64,000 bases of DNA, taken from the NCBI GenBank assembly GCA_965214335.1, contig CBDCBO010000014.1, positions 1-64,000 of the forward strand. The letters are read 5' to 3'. How positions within the stretch are numbered: position 1 is the first letter of the stretch; each line of letters starts with the position of its first letter. Origin of the DNA: Velthaea sp965214335. GTDB lineage: Bacteria; Vulcanimicrobiota; Vulcanimicrobiia; Vulcanimicrobiales; Vulcanimicrobiaceae. The notes beneath the pieces were generated by a model. It saw only the letters and a list, made by a program, of their open reading frames with translations, did not search any database and was not told the origin of the DNA. Positions 51,283-60,628 of the stretch are shown here, in pieces. A program made the position numbers and the translations under genes.

Positions 51283-52287
51283 ATGAAATTGCCTGCGGCG
51301 CTCGCTGCACTCCTGATCGCGGTCGGCTCGGCGGTCGTTCCGGCGTCGGCGCGCGACTCGTTCGTCACCGACAACGCGCACTTACTGTCCGCGGCGACGA
51401 TCTCCGCGATCAATGCGAAGGTCGCCGACTTTAACGCAACCGCGCATAAAGAAGTCGTTGTCGACACCGAAGCGACGGTCGACGGCGATTCGGGCAAGGC
51501 GGCCGCGGAAAAGATCTACGCGCAACAACAGGTCAACGGCGTTCTCATCTACGTTGCTAAATCGCCCAAAACCATCGGCGTCATTCCCGACCGCGCGGCC
51601 AGCAATTTCTTCCCGGCCCAAACGACATCCGCCATCCGCGGCGCGATCGTGAGCGCGTTTAATTCCGGTGATTATAACGGCGGCATCACCAACGGCGTCG
51701 ACTTGACGCTCGCCCAGTATCGCAGTCATCTCGGTGCGTTGACGCATCAACGGTCGTCGTATGCACCCGTCGGAAGCGGCGAAAACATCCGCTCCAGTCA
51801 GGCAGGTTTTAATATGAGTTGGATTTGGGTGCTGATCGTGTTGGCGGTGATCTTCTTCGTGATTCGCGGTATCTTCCGCGCGATGGCCGGACCGCGTATG
51901 ATGCCGCCGGGCTATGGCGGCGGCGGTGGCCCGATGATGGGCGGCGGCGGATACGGCCCGGGCTATGGCGGCGGTTACGGCGGCGGTGGCGGCGGCAGTT
52001 TCTGGAGCGGCCTGATGGGCGGCCTCGGTGGCGCGTTCCTGGGCAACGAACTCTTCGGCGGTGGCCGCCGTGACGATTTCGGCGGCAACCAGGGCGGTTT
52101 CGTCGACGGCGGTCAATCGCAAGCCGACACCAGCGGCTTCCAGAACGATCCAGGCCAAGCCGATATGGGCAATGCCAGCTTCGGCGGCTGGGGTGGCGGC
52201 GACTCCGGCGGCGGCGGTGATTCCGGCGGCGGCTGGGGCGGCGGCGACTCGGGCGGCGGCGGCGATAGCAGCGGCGGCGGCTGGTAG
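51283..52287 (+). CDS. TPM-domain protein with Gly-rich tail, membrane-anchored
   Basis: 334 residues from ATG 51283 (GTG 51280 has better spacing to GGAGG and would add one residue). A signal peptide (LPAALAALLIAVGSAVVPASA) is followed by a TPM_phosphatase domain (about 25-150; FVTDNAHLLSAATISAI, NGVLIYVAKSPKTIGVIPDR). A transmembrane helix (SWIWVLIVLAVIFFVIRGIF) leads into 130 residues of Gly-, Asp- and Ser-rich repeats such as GGGWGGGDSGGGGDS. TPM proteins (YgcG, Psb32) are linked to membrane-protein or photosystem maintenance; biochemical activity is debated. Confidence 0.85.
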   Translation: MKLPAALAALLIAVGSAVVPASARDSFVTDNAHLLSAATISAINAKVADFNATAHKEVVVDTEATVDGDSGKAAAEKIYAQQQVNGVLIYVAKSPKTIGVIPDRAASNFFPAQTTSAIRGAIVSAFNSGDYNGGITNGVDLTLAQYRSHLGALTHQRSSYAPVGSGENIRSSQAGFNMSWIWVLIVLAVIFFVIRGIFRAMAGPRMMPPGYGGGGGPMMGGGGYGPGYGGGYGGGGGGSFWSGLMGGLGGAFLGNELFGGGRRDDFGGNQGGFVDGGQSQADTSGFQNDPGQADMGNASFGGWGGGDSGGGGDSGGGWGGGDSGGGGDSSGGGW

Positions 52288-52324
52288 AGACGGCTCAACT
52301 CGCGCAAGAGCGGTGTAATCTAGT

Positions 52325-52355
52325 CCAAGCCTCGGCCGAATTGGCCGAGGCTTGG
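52325..52355. terminator. Strong hairpin between convergent TPM and comEA genes
   Basis: Perfect 13-bp stem, CCAAGCCTCGGCC with GGCCGAGGCTTGG, loop GAATT, followed on the plus strand by ATGTTTT. It lies 38 bp after the TPM stop and 24 bp after the comEA stop on the other strand, so it probably serves both directions. Confidence 0.8.
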
Positions 52356-52378
52356 ATGTTTTGGTAGCGCCCGAGCGC

Positions 52379-53083
52379 CTAGCGAATCACGACGATGTTT
52401 GCGAGCGCATCTTGTAGTCGCGGAGTTATGCCGGCAATATCGGCGAGCTCGTCGACTGAGGTGAATGGGCCGTTTTCAGTGCGATAGGCAACAATTCGCT
52501 CGGCCAACGCGGGCCCAATGCCGGGCAGTGTCGCGAGTTCGTCCGCATCGGCCGCGTTGAGATCAACGCTCGCCAGCGTTACGCTGCTCGCAACCGCAGC
52601 TTTGGGGTGACGTTGACGGTGCGGGCGATGCGACCGCTGCGCGGCCGGCACGCGCGGCCCCCGCGCCCGGCGGGTCGCGAGTTCGGCCCCGAGTTTCGGC
52701 ACGGCAATCTCGTCGCCGTCCTGGAGATGTGCGGCGAGATTTACGGCGACGAGATCGGCCTGCGGTTTTGGACCCCCGGCACGCGCCAGCGCAGCAGCCG
52801 CCCGGGCGTCGGCCGGCAGTTCGTACACCCCGGGCCGTAGCACCTCACCTGCAACGTAGACCACCACCCGCAGTGCCGTCGGCCGACGAACGGAGCGCGG
52901 GTCTGCGGTGGGTCGGGTCGCGGCCGAAGCGAGCACCCCTTCCGCCGTGACTTTGCTGGCGGTGGGGTCAACGGCTGTGGTGGCCGGTCGCGTCAACCCG
53001 GCAATCCGATCGTGATTCGGCGGCACGAAGATTAACGCGGCGACAGCGGCGACGATCGCCAAGCCGACCAAAACAAATTTCAT
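52379..53083 (-). CDS. comEA: ComEA-type DNA-binding protein
   Basis: 234 residues. An N-terminal membrane anchor (FVLVGLAIVAAVAALIFV) is followed by a 50-residue linker, an SLBB domain (VVVYVAGEVLRPGVYELPADAR), a basic Arg/His-rich stretch (RSHRPHRQRHPK), and two helix-hairpin-helix motifs (LNAADADELATLPGIGPALA; VDELADIAGITPRLQDAL). This is the standard layout of ComEA, which binds double-stranded DNA at the membrane during natural transformation. comEC and other competence genes are not visible. Confidence 0.9.
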   Translation of the reverse strand: MKFVLVGLAIVAAVAALIFVPPNHDRIAGLTRPATTAVDPTASKVTAEGVLASAATRPTADPRSVRRPTALRVVVYVAGEVLRPGVYELPADARAAAALARAGGPKPQADLVAVNLAAHLQDGDEIAVPKLGAELATRRARGPRVPAAQRSHRPHRQRHPKAAVASSVTLASVDLNAADADELATLPGIGPALAERIVAYRTENGPFTSVDELADIAGITPRLQDALANIVVIR

Positions 53084-53155
53084 GCCGGGAAATCACGCGC
53101 CTCGACGCACGCGGCGAGGGAGGGTGTTGCCTTTCCGAGCACGGTAACACACGGG

Positions 53156-55656
53156 ATGCTCGAAGAGCGCCCGCTCATTTACGATTTTCGTACCATCGAA
53201 CGCACCTGGCAAGAACGCTGGGAACGCGACGGCATTTACCGCGCCGACGACGCCGATCCGCGGCCCAAATATTACGTGCTCGAAATGCTGCCGTATCCAT
53301 CGGGCGATCTGCATGTCGGCCATGCCAAGAACTACACGCTGGGCGACGCCGTGGCGCGCATGATGCGCATGCGCGGCTACAATGTCGTGCATCCGATGGG
53401 CTGGGACGCCTTCGGCTTACCGGCGGAGAACGCGGCGATCGCGCGCGGCATTGCACCCGAAACATGGACGCGCCAAAACATCGCCAACATGCAGCGCCAA
53501 ATCCGGCTCATGGGAACGAGCTACGATTGGACGCGCGAATTCGCGACCTGCGATCCCGCCTACTATACCTGGAACCAATGGTTCTTTTTGCGCATGTACG
53601 AACGCGGTTTAGCGTACAAGCGCGAAGCGCCGGTCAATTGGTGTCCCGTCGATCAAACGGTGCTGGCCAACGAACAAGTTGTCGACGGCATGTGCTGGCG
53701 CTGCGGCAGCGTCGTCGAACGGCGCAAACTCTCGCAGTGGTTCTTGAAAATTACCGATTATGCCGACCGGCTGCTGGACGGAATCGACCGGCTTGATGGC
53801 TGGCCGGCGCGCATCAAGGCGATGCAACGCAACTGGATCGGCAAGAGTGAAGGCGTCACGTTTTCTTTTGACGTCGAGCACATCGACGCTAAAATCGACG
53901 TGTACACGACGCGCGTCGATACGCTCTACGGCGTTACGTTCTTGGCGCTGGCGGCCGAACATCCGGTCGTCGAACGCATCTGCGGCGAGGTACCGGAACG
54001 GCGCGCCGAGATCGAAGCTTTTGCAGCCGGCCTGCGGACGAAGTCGGAGCTCGAACGCACGCAGTTGATGGAAAAATCCGGTATCTTCTCCGGTGCGTAT
54101 GCCGTCAATCCGTTGTCGCGCGAGAAAGTGCCGATTTGGATTACGAATTACGTGCTCGCCGATTACGGTACGGGCGCCGTCATGGGCGTTCCCGCGCACG
54201 ACGAGCGCGATTTTGACTTCGCCCATAAGCACGCCCTGCCGATCGCGCAAGTCGTAACCGACCGCGCGGGAAGCGTGCGCGCGCCACTGACCGAAGCGTT
54301 CGTCGACGACGGAAAGCTTCTCGCCAGCGCCGAGTTCAGCGGCATGACGTCGGAGATCGCCCGCGGTGCGATCGCGCAGAAACTGGAGCTGACCGGGCGG
54401 GGTGCGGCGACGGTTAATTTCCGGTTCCGCGATTGGCTCATCTCGCGCCAGCGATATTGGGGCACGCCGATTCCGATGATCTATTGTCCGCTTGACGGCG
54501 AGGTCATGGTACCCGACGACGCGTTGCCGGTGATCTTGCCGCCCGAAGTAGAAATTACCGGCCAGGGTTCGCCGCTGGCTCGCGATGCGGCCTTCGTGCA
54601 TACCGTCTGTCCCAAATGCGGCGGCCCGGCGCGGCGTGACGTCGATACGATGGATACGTTTATTGATTCGTCGTGGTATTACGTGCGGTATTTGGATCCG
54701 CGCAACGATCGGGCCGCCTTCGACGGCGCCAAAGTATCAGCGTGGATGCCGGTCGATCAGTATATCGGCGGCGCCGAACACGCCGTGATGCATCTGTTGT
54801 ACGCGCGCTTTTTCTATAAGTTCATGATCGATCAAGGCTATCTAACGGGCGATGATGAGCCCTTTACGCGACTGTTCAACCAAGGCACGCTCTTGCGTCA
54901 CGGCGAGAAAATGTCGAAGAGCCGCGGTAATGTCATTGGAATTGATGAGACGGTCGATGCCTACGGCGTCGACGCGATGCGTTTATTTTTGTTGAAGGCA
55001 GCGCCGCCCGAAGACTCATTGGAATGGACCGATGAGGGCATCGTCGGCCGCGTCCGCTTCATCGCGCGCGTGTGGCGCGCGTGCGAACCGCTCGCAGCGG
55101 CGGCCGGCGCGGTTTCGATCGCCGCGTTGCCGGAGATTCGCGGCGAAATCGCAGCGCGAACTCGTACGCGCCGTCCACACCGCGCTCAAATCCGGTGCCG
55201 ACGAAACGTCGAGCCGCCGCTTCCACTATAACACCACCACGGCGCGGCTCGACGAACTGGTAAATCTGCTGACCATCGGCAACGCGCGATCCGGGCTTGG
55301 CCGGCGATCCCGCGGTGCTGTATACGGTCGCGGCGTTGCCGATCGTGCTGGCTCCCTTTGCCCCGCATTTGGCTGATGAGCTTTGGGCACGCATGGGCCG
55401 CATACAACGTCGGTGCACTCTGGAGCGCTGGCTCGATGCCGACCCCGCCGCCCTAGCCGTAACGACCATCACGCTCGTCGTGCAAGTCAACGGCAAAGTC
55501 CGCGCCAAGGATTGAAGCCGCACCCGACGTCGACGAAGATCGCAGCGTTCGCGCTTGGCCTCAGCGGAAGCGCCCGTGCTGGCGCAACTCGCCGGTAAAG
55601 TCGTGCACAAACGCATTTTCGTGCCCGGGAAGCTGCTCAATATCGTCGCTTCGTAA
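53156..55656 (+). pseudogene. leuS: Leucyl-tRNA synthetase with several frame disruptions in the 3' fifth
   Basis: From ATG 53156 the frame is intact to about 55150: LPYPSGDLHVGHAKNY (HIGH motif), editing domain with TRVDTLYGVTFLA, and KMSKSRGNVIG. Anticodon-binding and C-terminal parts are then spread over frames: QRELVRAVHTALKSGADET (from about 55152), PGLAGDPAVLYTVAALPIVL (from about 55285), VQVNGKVRAK, then IEAAPDVDEDRSVRA (from 55511), and KVVHKRIFVPGKLLNIVAS ending at TAA 55656. One extra G near 55151, 55284 and 55510, and one missing base near 55554, would explain all. As read, the product would stop at 55231 and lack much of its tRNA-binding region. The enzyme is normally essential, so sequence error or a second gene copy elsewhere must be considered. 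Confidence 0.85.
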
Positions 55657-55726
55657 GTAAGGCTGCACCTCGATCTCGCCGTAGCTTCGTAAGTAAGGCT
55701 GCACCTCGATCTCGCCGTAGCTTCGT
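55648..55726. repeat. 36-bp tandem duplication at the leuS stop
   Basis: A 36-bp unit beginning GCTTCGTAAGTAAGGCTGCA occurs at 55648 and again at 55684, with seven bases of a third copy at 55720. The first copy includes the leuS stop codon. Being a multiple of three, the unit repeats 12 residues in a minus-strand frame, but that frame is otherwise the shadow of leuS. It could be a genuine duplication or an assembly artefact. Confidence 0.8.
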
Positions 55727-55991
55727 CTAAGGAAAAGCCCGGCGGACTTTGCTTTTTGCGCACTGATGTACTTGCCGATCACCTGATTCCGGCCGCTCTC
55801 GGCGGCACCAAGTCGATCGCACACTCCCACTTCGAATGTTTTCCCGAGCGTCGTCGCTAAAGTTTCTTGGCCTTAGCGACGGCGTGAACGTCAATCGCAA
55901 TGTCGACGGGCGGCGCCTCCTATCTCCGTTTTACCCGTAGGCAGCGCCCCTCGCACATCGCACGCGGGAGAAGCGCTACGCTATGTGTCGG
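55657..55991. other. 335-bp gap between leuS and the tetritol operon 3' end
   Basis: Besides the tandem repeat, it holds an inverted repeat at 55852-55881 (CGTCGCTAA and TTAGCGACG, 12-base loop) that could form a hairpin between the two convergent units. There is no T-tract of note. No gene seen. Confidence 0.4.
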
Positions 55992-57128
55992 TTAATTCGG
56001 TTGCGACGTCTTGCCTGGTAAGAGAACGACCTTGAGAGAGTGCACGCCGCTTTCCATTGTCTCGAACGCTTCCTTGAAGTCTTTGAGCGCGAACGTATGG
56101 GTGACGATGCCGCGGACGTCGATCGTCCGGTCCGAAATGTAGCGGATCGCCCGCGGATAACAATAGGGCCCGAGATGTGCGCCGAGCACGTCGAGTTCTT
56201 TGCGATCGCCGATGATCGACCAATCGAGCGTCGTTTCATCGCGAAAGACGCTAAATTCCACGAACCGGCCGAGTTTGCGGATCATCTTCATGCCGATGTT
56301 CACCATCGGCGCAAATCCGGTTGCCTCGATGAAAACGTCGCAACCGTAGCCGTCGGTGAGTTTCATGATCTCGGCCTGCGCGTCGACTTCTTTGGGATTG
56401 AGCAGAATATCGGCGCCGAGTCGCTTAGCGAGCTCCAGCCGCGTCGGGCTCAGATCCATCACAACGAGCTTCTTGGGATTTTTAAGCCGCAGGCCGCCGA
56501 TCATGCCCAGACCCAGCGTACCCGCACCGGCGACTACCACAATGTCGTCCAGGCCGACGTTCGCGCGGTCGACGGCGTGCAATGAACACGCTAACGGTTC
56601 CACGACGATCGCCTCTTCGATCGGCACGTGTTCCGGGATCTTGTGAACGATGGCTTCTTTCGTGTAGATCATGTACTCGGCCATCGCGCCGTTGACGTTG
56701 TTCTGAAAGCCGTAGAGATCGTGTTTCTGACACATCCAATAGCTGCCTGAATTGCAGAACCGGCACTCCCAGCAGGGGACGATCTGTTCGGAAATGACGC
56801 GATCGCCGACGGCGACGCCAAATTTCTCACCGGCGCCCTCGCCGAGTGCGACAACGCGCCCGATAAATTCATGACCCGGCGTCATCGGCGGCTTGACGTA
56901 GCGCGGCTGGTCGGCATCGCCCCAGAACGAGGGCGCACCATGGAACGTCTTAATGTCGCCGGCGCAGATGCCGCAGGCCTCGACCTTGGTCAACACTTCG
57001 AGCGGACCCGGCGTTGGAATCGGAATTGTCTCAAGACGGTAATCGCCCGGAGCGTACGCGACGACGGCTTGCATCATTTGTGTTTGGGTGGAAGCTGATT
57101 CGGGCTTTTGGGTCGCGGTCATCGTCAT
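55992..57128 (-). CDS. Zinc-dependent medium-chain dehydrogenase, probable tetritol dehydrogenase (EltD-like)
   Basis: 378 residues. Catalytic zinc: Cys of ACGICAGD and His-Glu of TPGHEFIG. Structural zinc: four Cys in VPCWECRFCNSGSYWMC. NAD-binding: VVAGAGTLGLGMIGG followed by an Asp (VVMDLSP) that favours NAD+. The neighbours are DhaK, DhaL and RpiB homologues and an Rbs-type importer, the same enzyme set used in mycobacterial erythritol/L-threitol breakdown, where an MDR enzyme (EltD) makes L-erythrulose. On that basis I infer a tetritol or related polyol dehydrogenase. Last gene of the minus-strand operon. Confidence 0.82.
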   Translation of the reverse strand: MTMTATQKPESASTQTQMMQAVVAYAPGDYRLETIPIPTPGPLEVLTKVEACGICAGDIKTFHGAPSFWGDADQPRYVKPPMTPGHEFIGRVVALGEGAGEKFGVAVGDRVISEQIVPCWECRFCNSGSYWMCQKHDLYGFQNNVNGAMAEYMIYTKEAIVHKIPEHVPIEEAIVVEPLACSLHAVDRANVGLDDIVVVAGAGTLGLGMIGGLRLKNPKKLVVMDLSPTRLELAKRLGADILLNPKEVDAQAEIMKLTDGYGCDVFIEATGFAPMVNIGMKMIRKLGRFVEFSVFRDETTLDWSIIGDRKELDVLGAHLGPYCYPRAIRYISDRTIDVRGIVTHTFALKDFKEAFETMESGVHSLKVVLLPGKTSQPN

Positions 57129-57170
57129 TGGCGGTGACTCCTTTCGGTAGTAGGCATGTTTACTTCCATA

Positions 57171-58175
57171 TTACGTCTGCGTGAACATCGCGCAGTCGGC
57201 CGGCGCGTCGATGAGCCGCTTGAGCTCATCGTCCAGCTTCAGCAGCGTCACCGAAGCGCCCGCCATCTCCAGCGACGTAACGTACTCGCCGACGTAGGAT
57301 CGGTGTATGACGATACCCCGCTCATCGAGCATTTGCGCGACGCGGCGAAACATAATGTAGAGCTCGCTATACGGCGTCGCGCCCAGACCGTTCACGAGCA
57401 CGGCAACCTCGTCGCCGCGTTGGAGCGGCATGTCGGCCAGAATCGCCTCGACGAGCGTCGTCGTAACCGCGTCGGCGGGTTCGAGTGGTCCGCGCCGCAT
57501 ACCGGGTTCGCCATGCACGCCGAGACCAATCTCCATTTCGCCGTCGGCGAGATCGAAGGTGGCTTTGCCCGCGGCGGGCACGATGCATGACGACAGTGCG
57601 ACGCCCATCGTGCGGCAATTGGCGTTCGCTTTGCGGCCGGCGGCTTCGACTTCGTCGAGGGTTGCCATCTCTTCGGCTCTGGCCCCGAGAATTTTGAAGA
57701 TAATAAAGTCGCCCGCGATGCCGCGCCGTTCGTCTTCCTGCCCCATGGGCGCGGAAGCGACGTCATCGGTGACCAATACCGTACGGACGTCAATGCCCTG
57801 CTCGGCAAGCGCTTCCGCCGCAAGCTCGAAATTCATCACGTCGCCGCTGTAGTTACCGAACGAAAAGACGATACCGGCGCCGCCGTTCATTGCTTGCGAT
57901 GCAAGAATGGCCGGGTCGGGCGGCGGTGAAGCAAATACGTTACCAACGGCGACGCCATCGGCACCGCCGCGCCCGATATAGCCAATGAAGGCCGGCTTGT
58001 GTCCCGAGCCGCCACCAAAGACGACGCCGACTTTACCCGGCTTGACTTCGCCCGTGCGGACGATCGCGCGACCCGCGGCCCCATCGAGCCGGCGCACCTT
58101 GGACTCGTGCGCCCGCACGAACCCGTCGAGCATTTCGTCAACGACGTTATAGGGATCGTTGATCAACTTTCTCAT
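57171..58175 (-). CDS. DhaK-type ketose kinase subunit (probable erythrulose kinase)
   Basis: 334 residues, full-length DhaK. GGGSGHKPAFIGYIG forms the substrate pocket, and His221 in GLGVHGEPGMRRGP is the residue that binds the ketose covalently as a hemiaminal. With the ATP-binding DhaL encoded two genes upstream it makes a two-part, ATP-dependent kinase (no PTS DhaM is present). Such kinases phosphorylate dihydroxyacetone or, in tetritol clusters, erythrulose. Its ATG overlaps the stop of the isomerase gene by 4 bp. Confidence 0.9.
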   Translation of the reverse strand: MRKLINDPYNVVDEMLDGFVRAHESKVRRLDGAAGRAIVRTGEVKPGKVGVVFGGGSGHKPAFIGYIGRGGADGVAVGNVFASPPPDPAILASQAMNGGAGIVFSFGNYSGDVMNFELAAEALAEQGIDVRTVLVTDDVASAPMGQEDERRGIAGDFIIFKILGARAEEMATLDEVEAAGRKANANCRTMGVALSSCIVPAAGKATFDLADGEMEIGLGVHGEPGMRRGPLEPADAVTTTLVEAILADMPLQRGDEVAVLVNGLGATPYSELYIMFRRVAQMLDERGIVIHRSYVGEYVTSLEMAGASVTLLKLDDELKRLIDAPADCAMFTQT

Positions 58176-58642
58176 GAACGTTCCTTGGCCCGGTAGTCCG
58201 CGTCGATTTGGTTCATTTTCTCAACTTTGCGCGTCGAGTTGCCGCCGGCGAAATCCGACGCCAGCCACGCGTCGACGATCGACTTCGCGAGTTCCGGTCC
58301 GATCACACGCGCCCCGAGCGTGATGACCTGCGCGTCATTGCTCTTGCGCGCGCGCTCGGCCGAATATGTATCATGCGCTTGCGCAGCGCGCACGCCGGGC
58401 ACCTTGTTCGCCGAAATCGCCATGCCGATGCCCGTTCCGCAGATGAGGATGCCACGTTCTTGCGAGCCGCCGGCGATGTCTTCTGCGACGGCGCGCGCAA
58501 TATCGGGATAGTCGGTATCAGGCTTGCCCTGCGCCGAGGGAACGCCGTAATCATGCGCTTCGATTCCGCTCGTCTTCAAATGGGCAACGATAATTTCTTT
58601 GAGATCGAAGCCTGCTTCGTCGCAACCGATTGCGATTTTCAT
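58172..58642 (-). CDS. RpiB/LacAB-family sugar-phosphate isomerase
   Basis: 156 residues, a usual RpiB size. IAIGCDEAGFDLK is the N-terminal loop; most ribose-5-phosphate isomerases B have Asp-His-Ala-Gly there, and here it is Asp-Glu-Ala-Gly. The base Cys68 lies in ICGTGIGMAISANK. The C-terminal half has LGARVIGPELA. In this operon the likely job is interconverting a four-carbon keto- and aldo-sugar phosphate (erythrulose-4-phosphate to erythrose-4-phosphate), feeding the pentose phosphate pathway, rather than ribose-5-phosphate isomerisation. Located between dhaL (6 bp) and dhaK (4-bp overlap). Confidence 0.88.
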   Translation of the reverse strand: MKIAIGCDEAGFDLKEIIVAHLKTSGIEAHDYGVPSAQGKPDTDYPDIARAVAEDIAGGSQERGILICGTGIGMAISANKVPGVRAAQAHDTYSAERARKSNDAQVITLGARVIGPELAKSIVDAWLASDFAGGNSTRKVEKMNQIDADYRAKERS

Positions 58643-58648
58643 AATTGC

Positions 58649-59296
58649 TTACTCTCCCGCGACGGCAACGGTTGTTTTTGCGTCGAAAGCAGCTAACGTG
58701 GCTCGCAGGATCAAGGCGGTCGAGGTTGCACCCGCATCCTGAAAACCGCGCGTCCGCTCGCCGAGTTTAGCGGCTCGGCCTTTCGTCGCGACCATACTCT
58801 TCGTTGCCAACGCGCCGGCATCGGCCGCCTCGCTGGCGGCGCGAAGCACGTCCAGCGCGCCGGCTCCCGCCGTAGCGGCTGTTGCGGCGGCTTCGGCGGC
58901 CGGCGCGAACGCGTCGAGCATGGTTTTATCGCCGACTTTGGCCTTGCCGCGCAGAATGATACCGTCACTGCAGGCAGCTAACATCGCAGCAACCGTCGCG
59001 CCGTCAAGCTCCGATTTCCCAGCGGCGACCTTTCCCGCTTTGGTAAGCGCCGTGCCGTAGAGTGGTCCCATCGCCGCGCCAATCCCGCTAATGAGCGACT
59101 TGCCGATGGCTTCGAGAAAAGCGCCGATATCGCTATCATCTTTTTCCGCCACCGCTGCGAGGGCGCCGCGCGCTCCGAGTGCCAGGCTCATCCCGTGATC
59201 GCCGTCGCCACCGGCGGCGTCGAGCGCGGACAGTTCGTCGGCGTGCGCTTCGATCGCCTGCGCAACGACATTGAGAACGCGTTGTAGTTCAGTCAT
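58649..59296 (-). CDS. DhaL-type ATP-binding kinase subunit
   Basis: 215 residues. The Mg-ADP site is seen in LDAAGGDGDHGMSLALGARGAL, and the Gly-rich loop in SLISGIGAAMGPLYGTALTKAGK. The all-helical DhaL barrel has Ala-rich helices and a C-terminal RGRAAKLGERTRGFQDAGATS block. It supplies ATP to the DhaK partner encoded downstream. Splitting dhaL and dhaK around an isomerase gene is unusual compared with adjacent dhaKL pairs and supports a dedicated pathway. Confidence 0.9.
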   Translation of the reverse strand: MTELQRVLNVVAQAIEAHADELSALDAAGGDGDHGMSLALGARGALAAVAEKDDSDIGAFLEAIGKSLISGIGAAMGPLYGTALTKAGKVAAGKSELDGATVAAMLAACSDGIILRGKAKVGDKTMLDAFAPAAEAAATAATAGAGALDVLRAASEAADAGALATKSMVATKGRAAKLGERTRGFQDAGATSTALILRATLAAFDAKTTVAVAGE

Positions 59297-59593
59297 TGCT
59301 TCATCTAATTCTCCGACATGTGAGTAAGCACGGAATCGTCGTTCCGTCGGCGTGGCTTCGTGCGCTCGACGCGCGGAAAGCGAGACCGTGAGTCGATACT
59401 AGCGAAGTCACCCGAGGTACGCGCGATGTGCCGTCATCATCGCTCCGGATAACGACGACGTCGCCGCGCCGGCCACAGCGATGCGCCGCGTTAGCCGGCT
59501 CGACACGGTGGTCGGAACCGGCCCTAAACGTTATCGGTGTTTCACTAAGGTCGATGCTCGCGAGCGAGTCCCAACGCGCTCGCGTTCGGCGTC
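59297..59593. other. 297-bp gap inside the tetritol operon
   Basis: It separates the binding-protein gene from dhaL, while the other junctions of the operon are under 70 bp. Just after the binding-protein stop, on the minus strand, are GC-rich short inverted repeats (AACGC/GCGTT and a CTCGCGAG-type palindrome), as often found behind binding-protein genes where they stabilise the upstream mRNA or reduce read-through. An internal promoter for the catabolic genes is possible but not identified. Confidence 0.4.
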
Positions 59594-60562
59594 CTACTTG
59601 CCAAGCGTGAACGGAGCGGTGTAATTTCCGATATTGGCTTTGGTGATCAACAGGCAGTCGAAGAGTTGCTTCTCGCTGGCGGCGCCGGTCTTACCACTCT
59701 TCAAAAACATATCCGCTTCGTCGACCGCCTTCTTTGAGAAAACGGCGACCGGCTGAAGCACCGTGTATTGCAGACTGCCCGCTTTGATCGCAGCGACCGC
59801 ATCGGGCGAACCGTCGAAACCACCGACTTTGACGCTCGCAAGTTTTCCCGCCGTCTTCAACGCGGCGACCGCGCCTAGCGCCATTTCGTCATTGCCGCTG
59901 ATTACGCCGATGATGTCCGGATGCGCTTGCAGCATGCTCTGCATCTTGTCATGGCCCTGGGTGCGGTTCCAGTTCGCGACTTGCGAATCGGATTTCTTCA
60001 ATCCGGTGTACTGCGTGAGCACGGTCGAATACCCGTTCGACCGCGTGGCGGCGTTATTGTCGGACGGCGCGCCGACGAGCTCGACGTAGTTGCCTTGTTG
60101 GCCGACGTTCTTGACCCACTGCTGCGCACCAAGCGCGGCGCCTTGCGCGTTGTTCGAAACGAGTTGTGCCTTGGCGAGACCTTCGGTGTTGATTTCCGCA
60201 TTGACCAGGAACACCGGGATTTTCGCAGCGATGGCTTTCTTCACCGCGCCGACCGAGCCACTGGCGTTGGCCGGATCGAGAATGATGGCGACCGACTTAT
60301 TGGTGATGGCCGTGTCGATCAACGTGCTTTCGGTATTCGTGTCACCCTTGGACGCGCCGACATTCGAGGTGTAGCCGAGCTTTTTCGCTTCGGCAGCCGC
60401 CACCTTACCTTCGGTGAGCCAATACGGGTTCGCGGGGTCGTTTACGATGATCGAGACAAGGCCCCCGGCCGCGATCGAAGGCGTCGTCGATCCGGCTAGC
60501 AGCGAGGCCGCCAGCGCGAGTGCCGCCAGCGTCGAAAGCTTGGCTTCAATACGCATATTCAT
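59594..60562 (-). CDS. RbsB-family periplasmic sugar-binding protein
   Basis: 322 residues. A signal peptide (LSTLAALALAASLLAGS...SIAAG) is followed by the two-lobed periplasmic-binding fold of the ribose/galactose type (LVSIIVNDPANPYWLTEGKV, GVISGNDEMALGAVAAL, VGGFDGSPDAVAAIKAG). This class serves importers with a fused double ATPase, encoded upstream here. The ligand is inferred to be erythritol, threitol or a related small polyol from the downstream enzymes. Confidence 0.9.
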   Translation of the reverse strand: MNMRIEAKLSTLAALALAASLLAGSTTPSIAAGGLVSIIVNDPANPYWLTEGKVAAAEAKKLGYTSNVGASKGDTNTESTLIDTAITNKSVAIILDPANASGSVGAVKKAIAAKIPVFLVNAEINTEGLAKAQLVSNNAQGAALGAQQWVKNVGQQGNYVELVGAPSDNNAATRSNGYSTVLTQYTGLKKSDSQVANWNRTQGHDKMQSMLQAHPDIIGVISGNDEMALGAVAALKTAGKLASVKVGGFDGSPDAVAAIKAGSLQYTVLQPVAVFSKKAVDEADMFLKSGKTGAASEKQLFDCLLITKANIGNYTAPFTLGK

Positions 60563-60628
60563 CTATGGAGTCTCCTTAATAAAAGTGCAAGGTTTGAAGA
60601 AAACGATCGGTATGGAAACGCTGGGTAA

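Noticed and set aside
55140..55560. Programmed frameshifting in leuS
   Set aside because: Four separate shifts in both directions without slippery heptamers or a common context do not fit a recoding mechanism.
55561..55830. Minus-strand 89-codon frame with a duplicated 12-residue unit
   Set aside because: The repeat is just the 36-bp DNA duplication, and the rest is the reverse of the leuS C-terminus.
57171..59296. Glycerol/dihydroxyacetone catabolism (dhaKLM) as the role of DhaK and DhaL
   Set aside because: No DhaM or glycerol dehydrogenase is present; the RpiB-like isomerase and polyol-type importer fit a four-carbon pathway better, though dihydroxyacetone use is not excluded.
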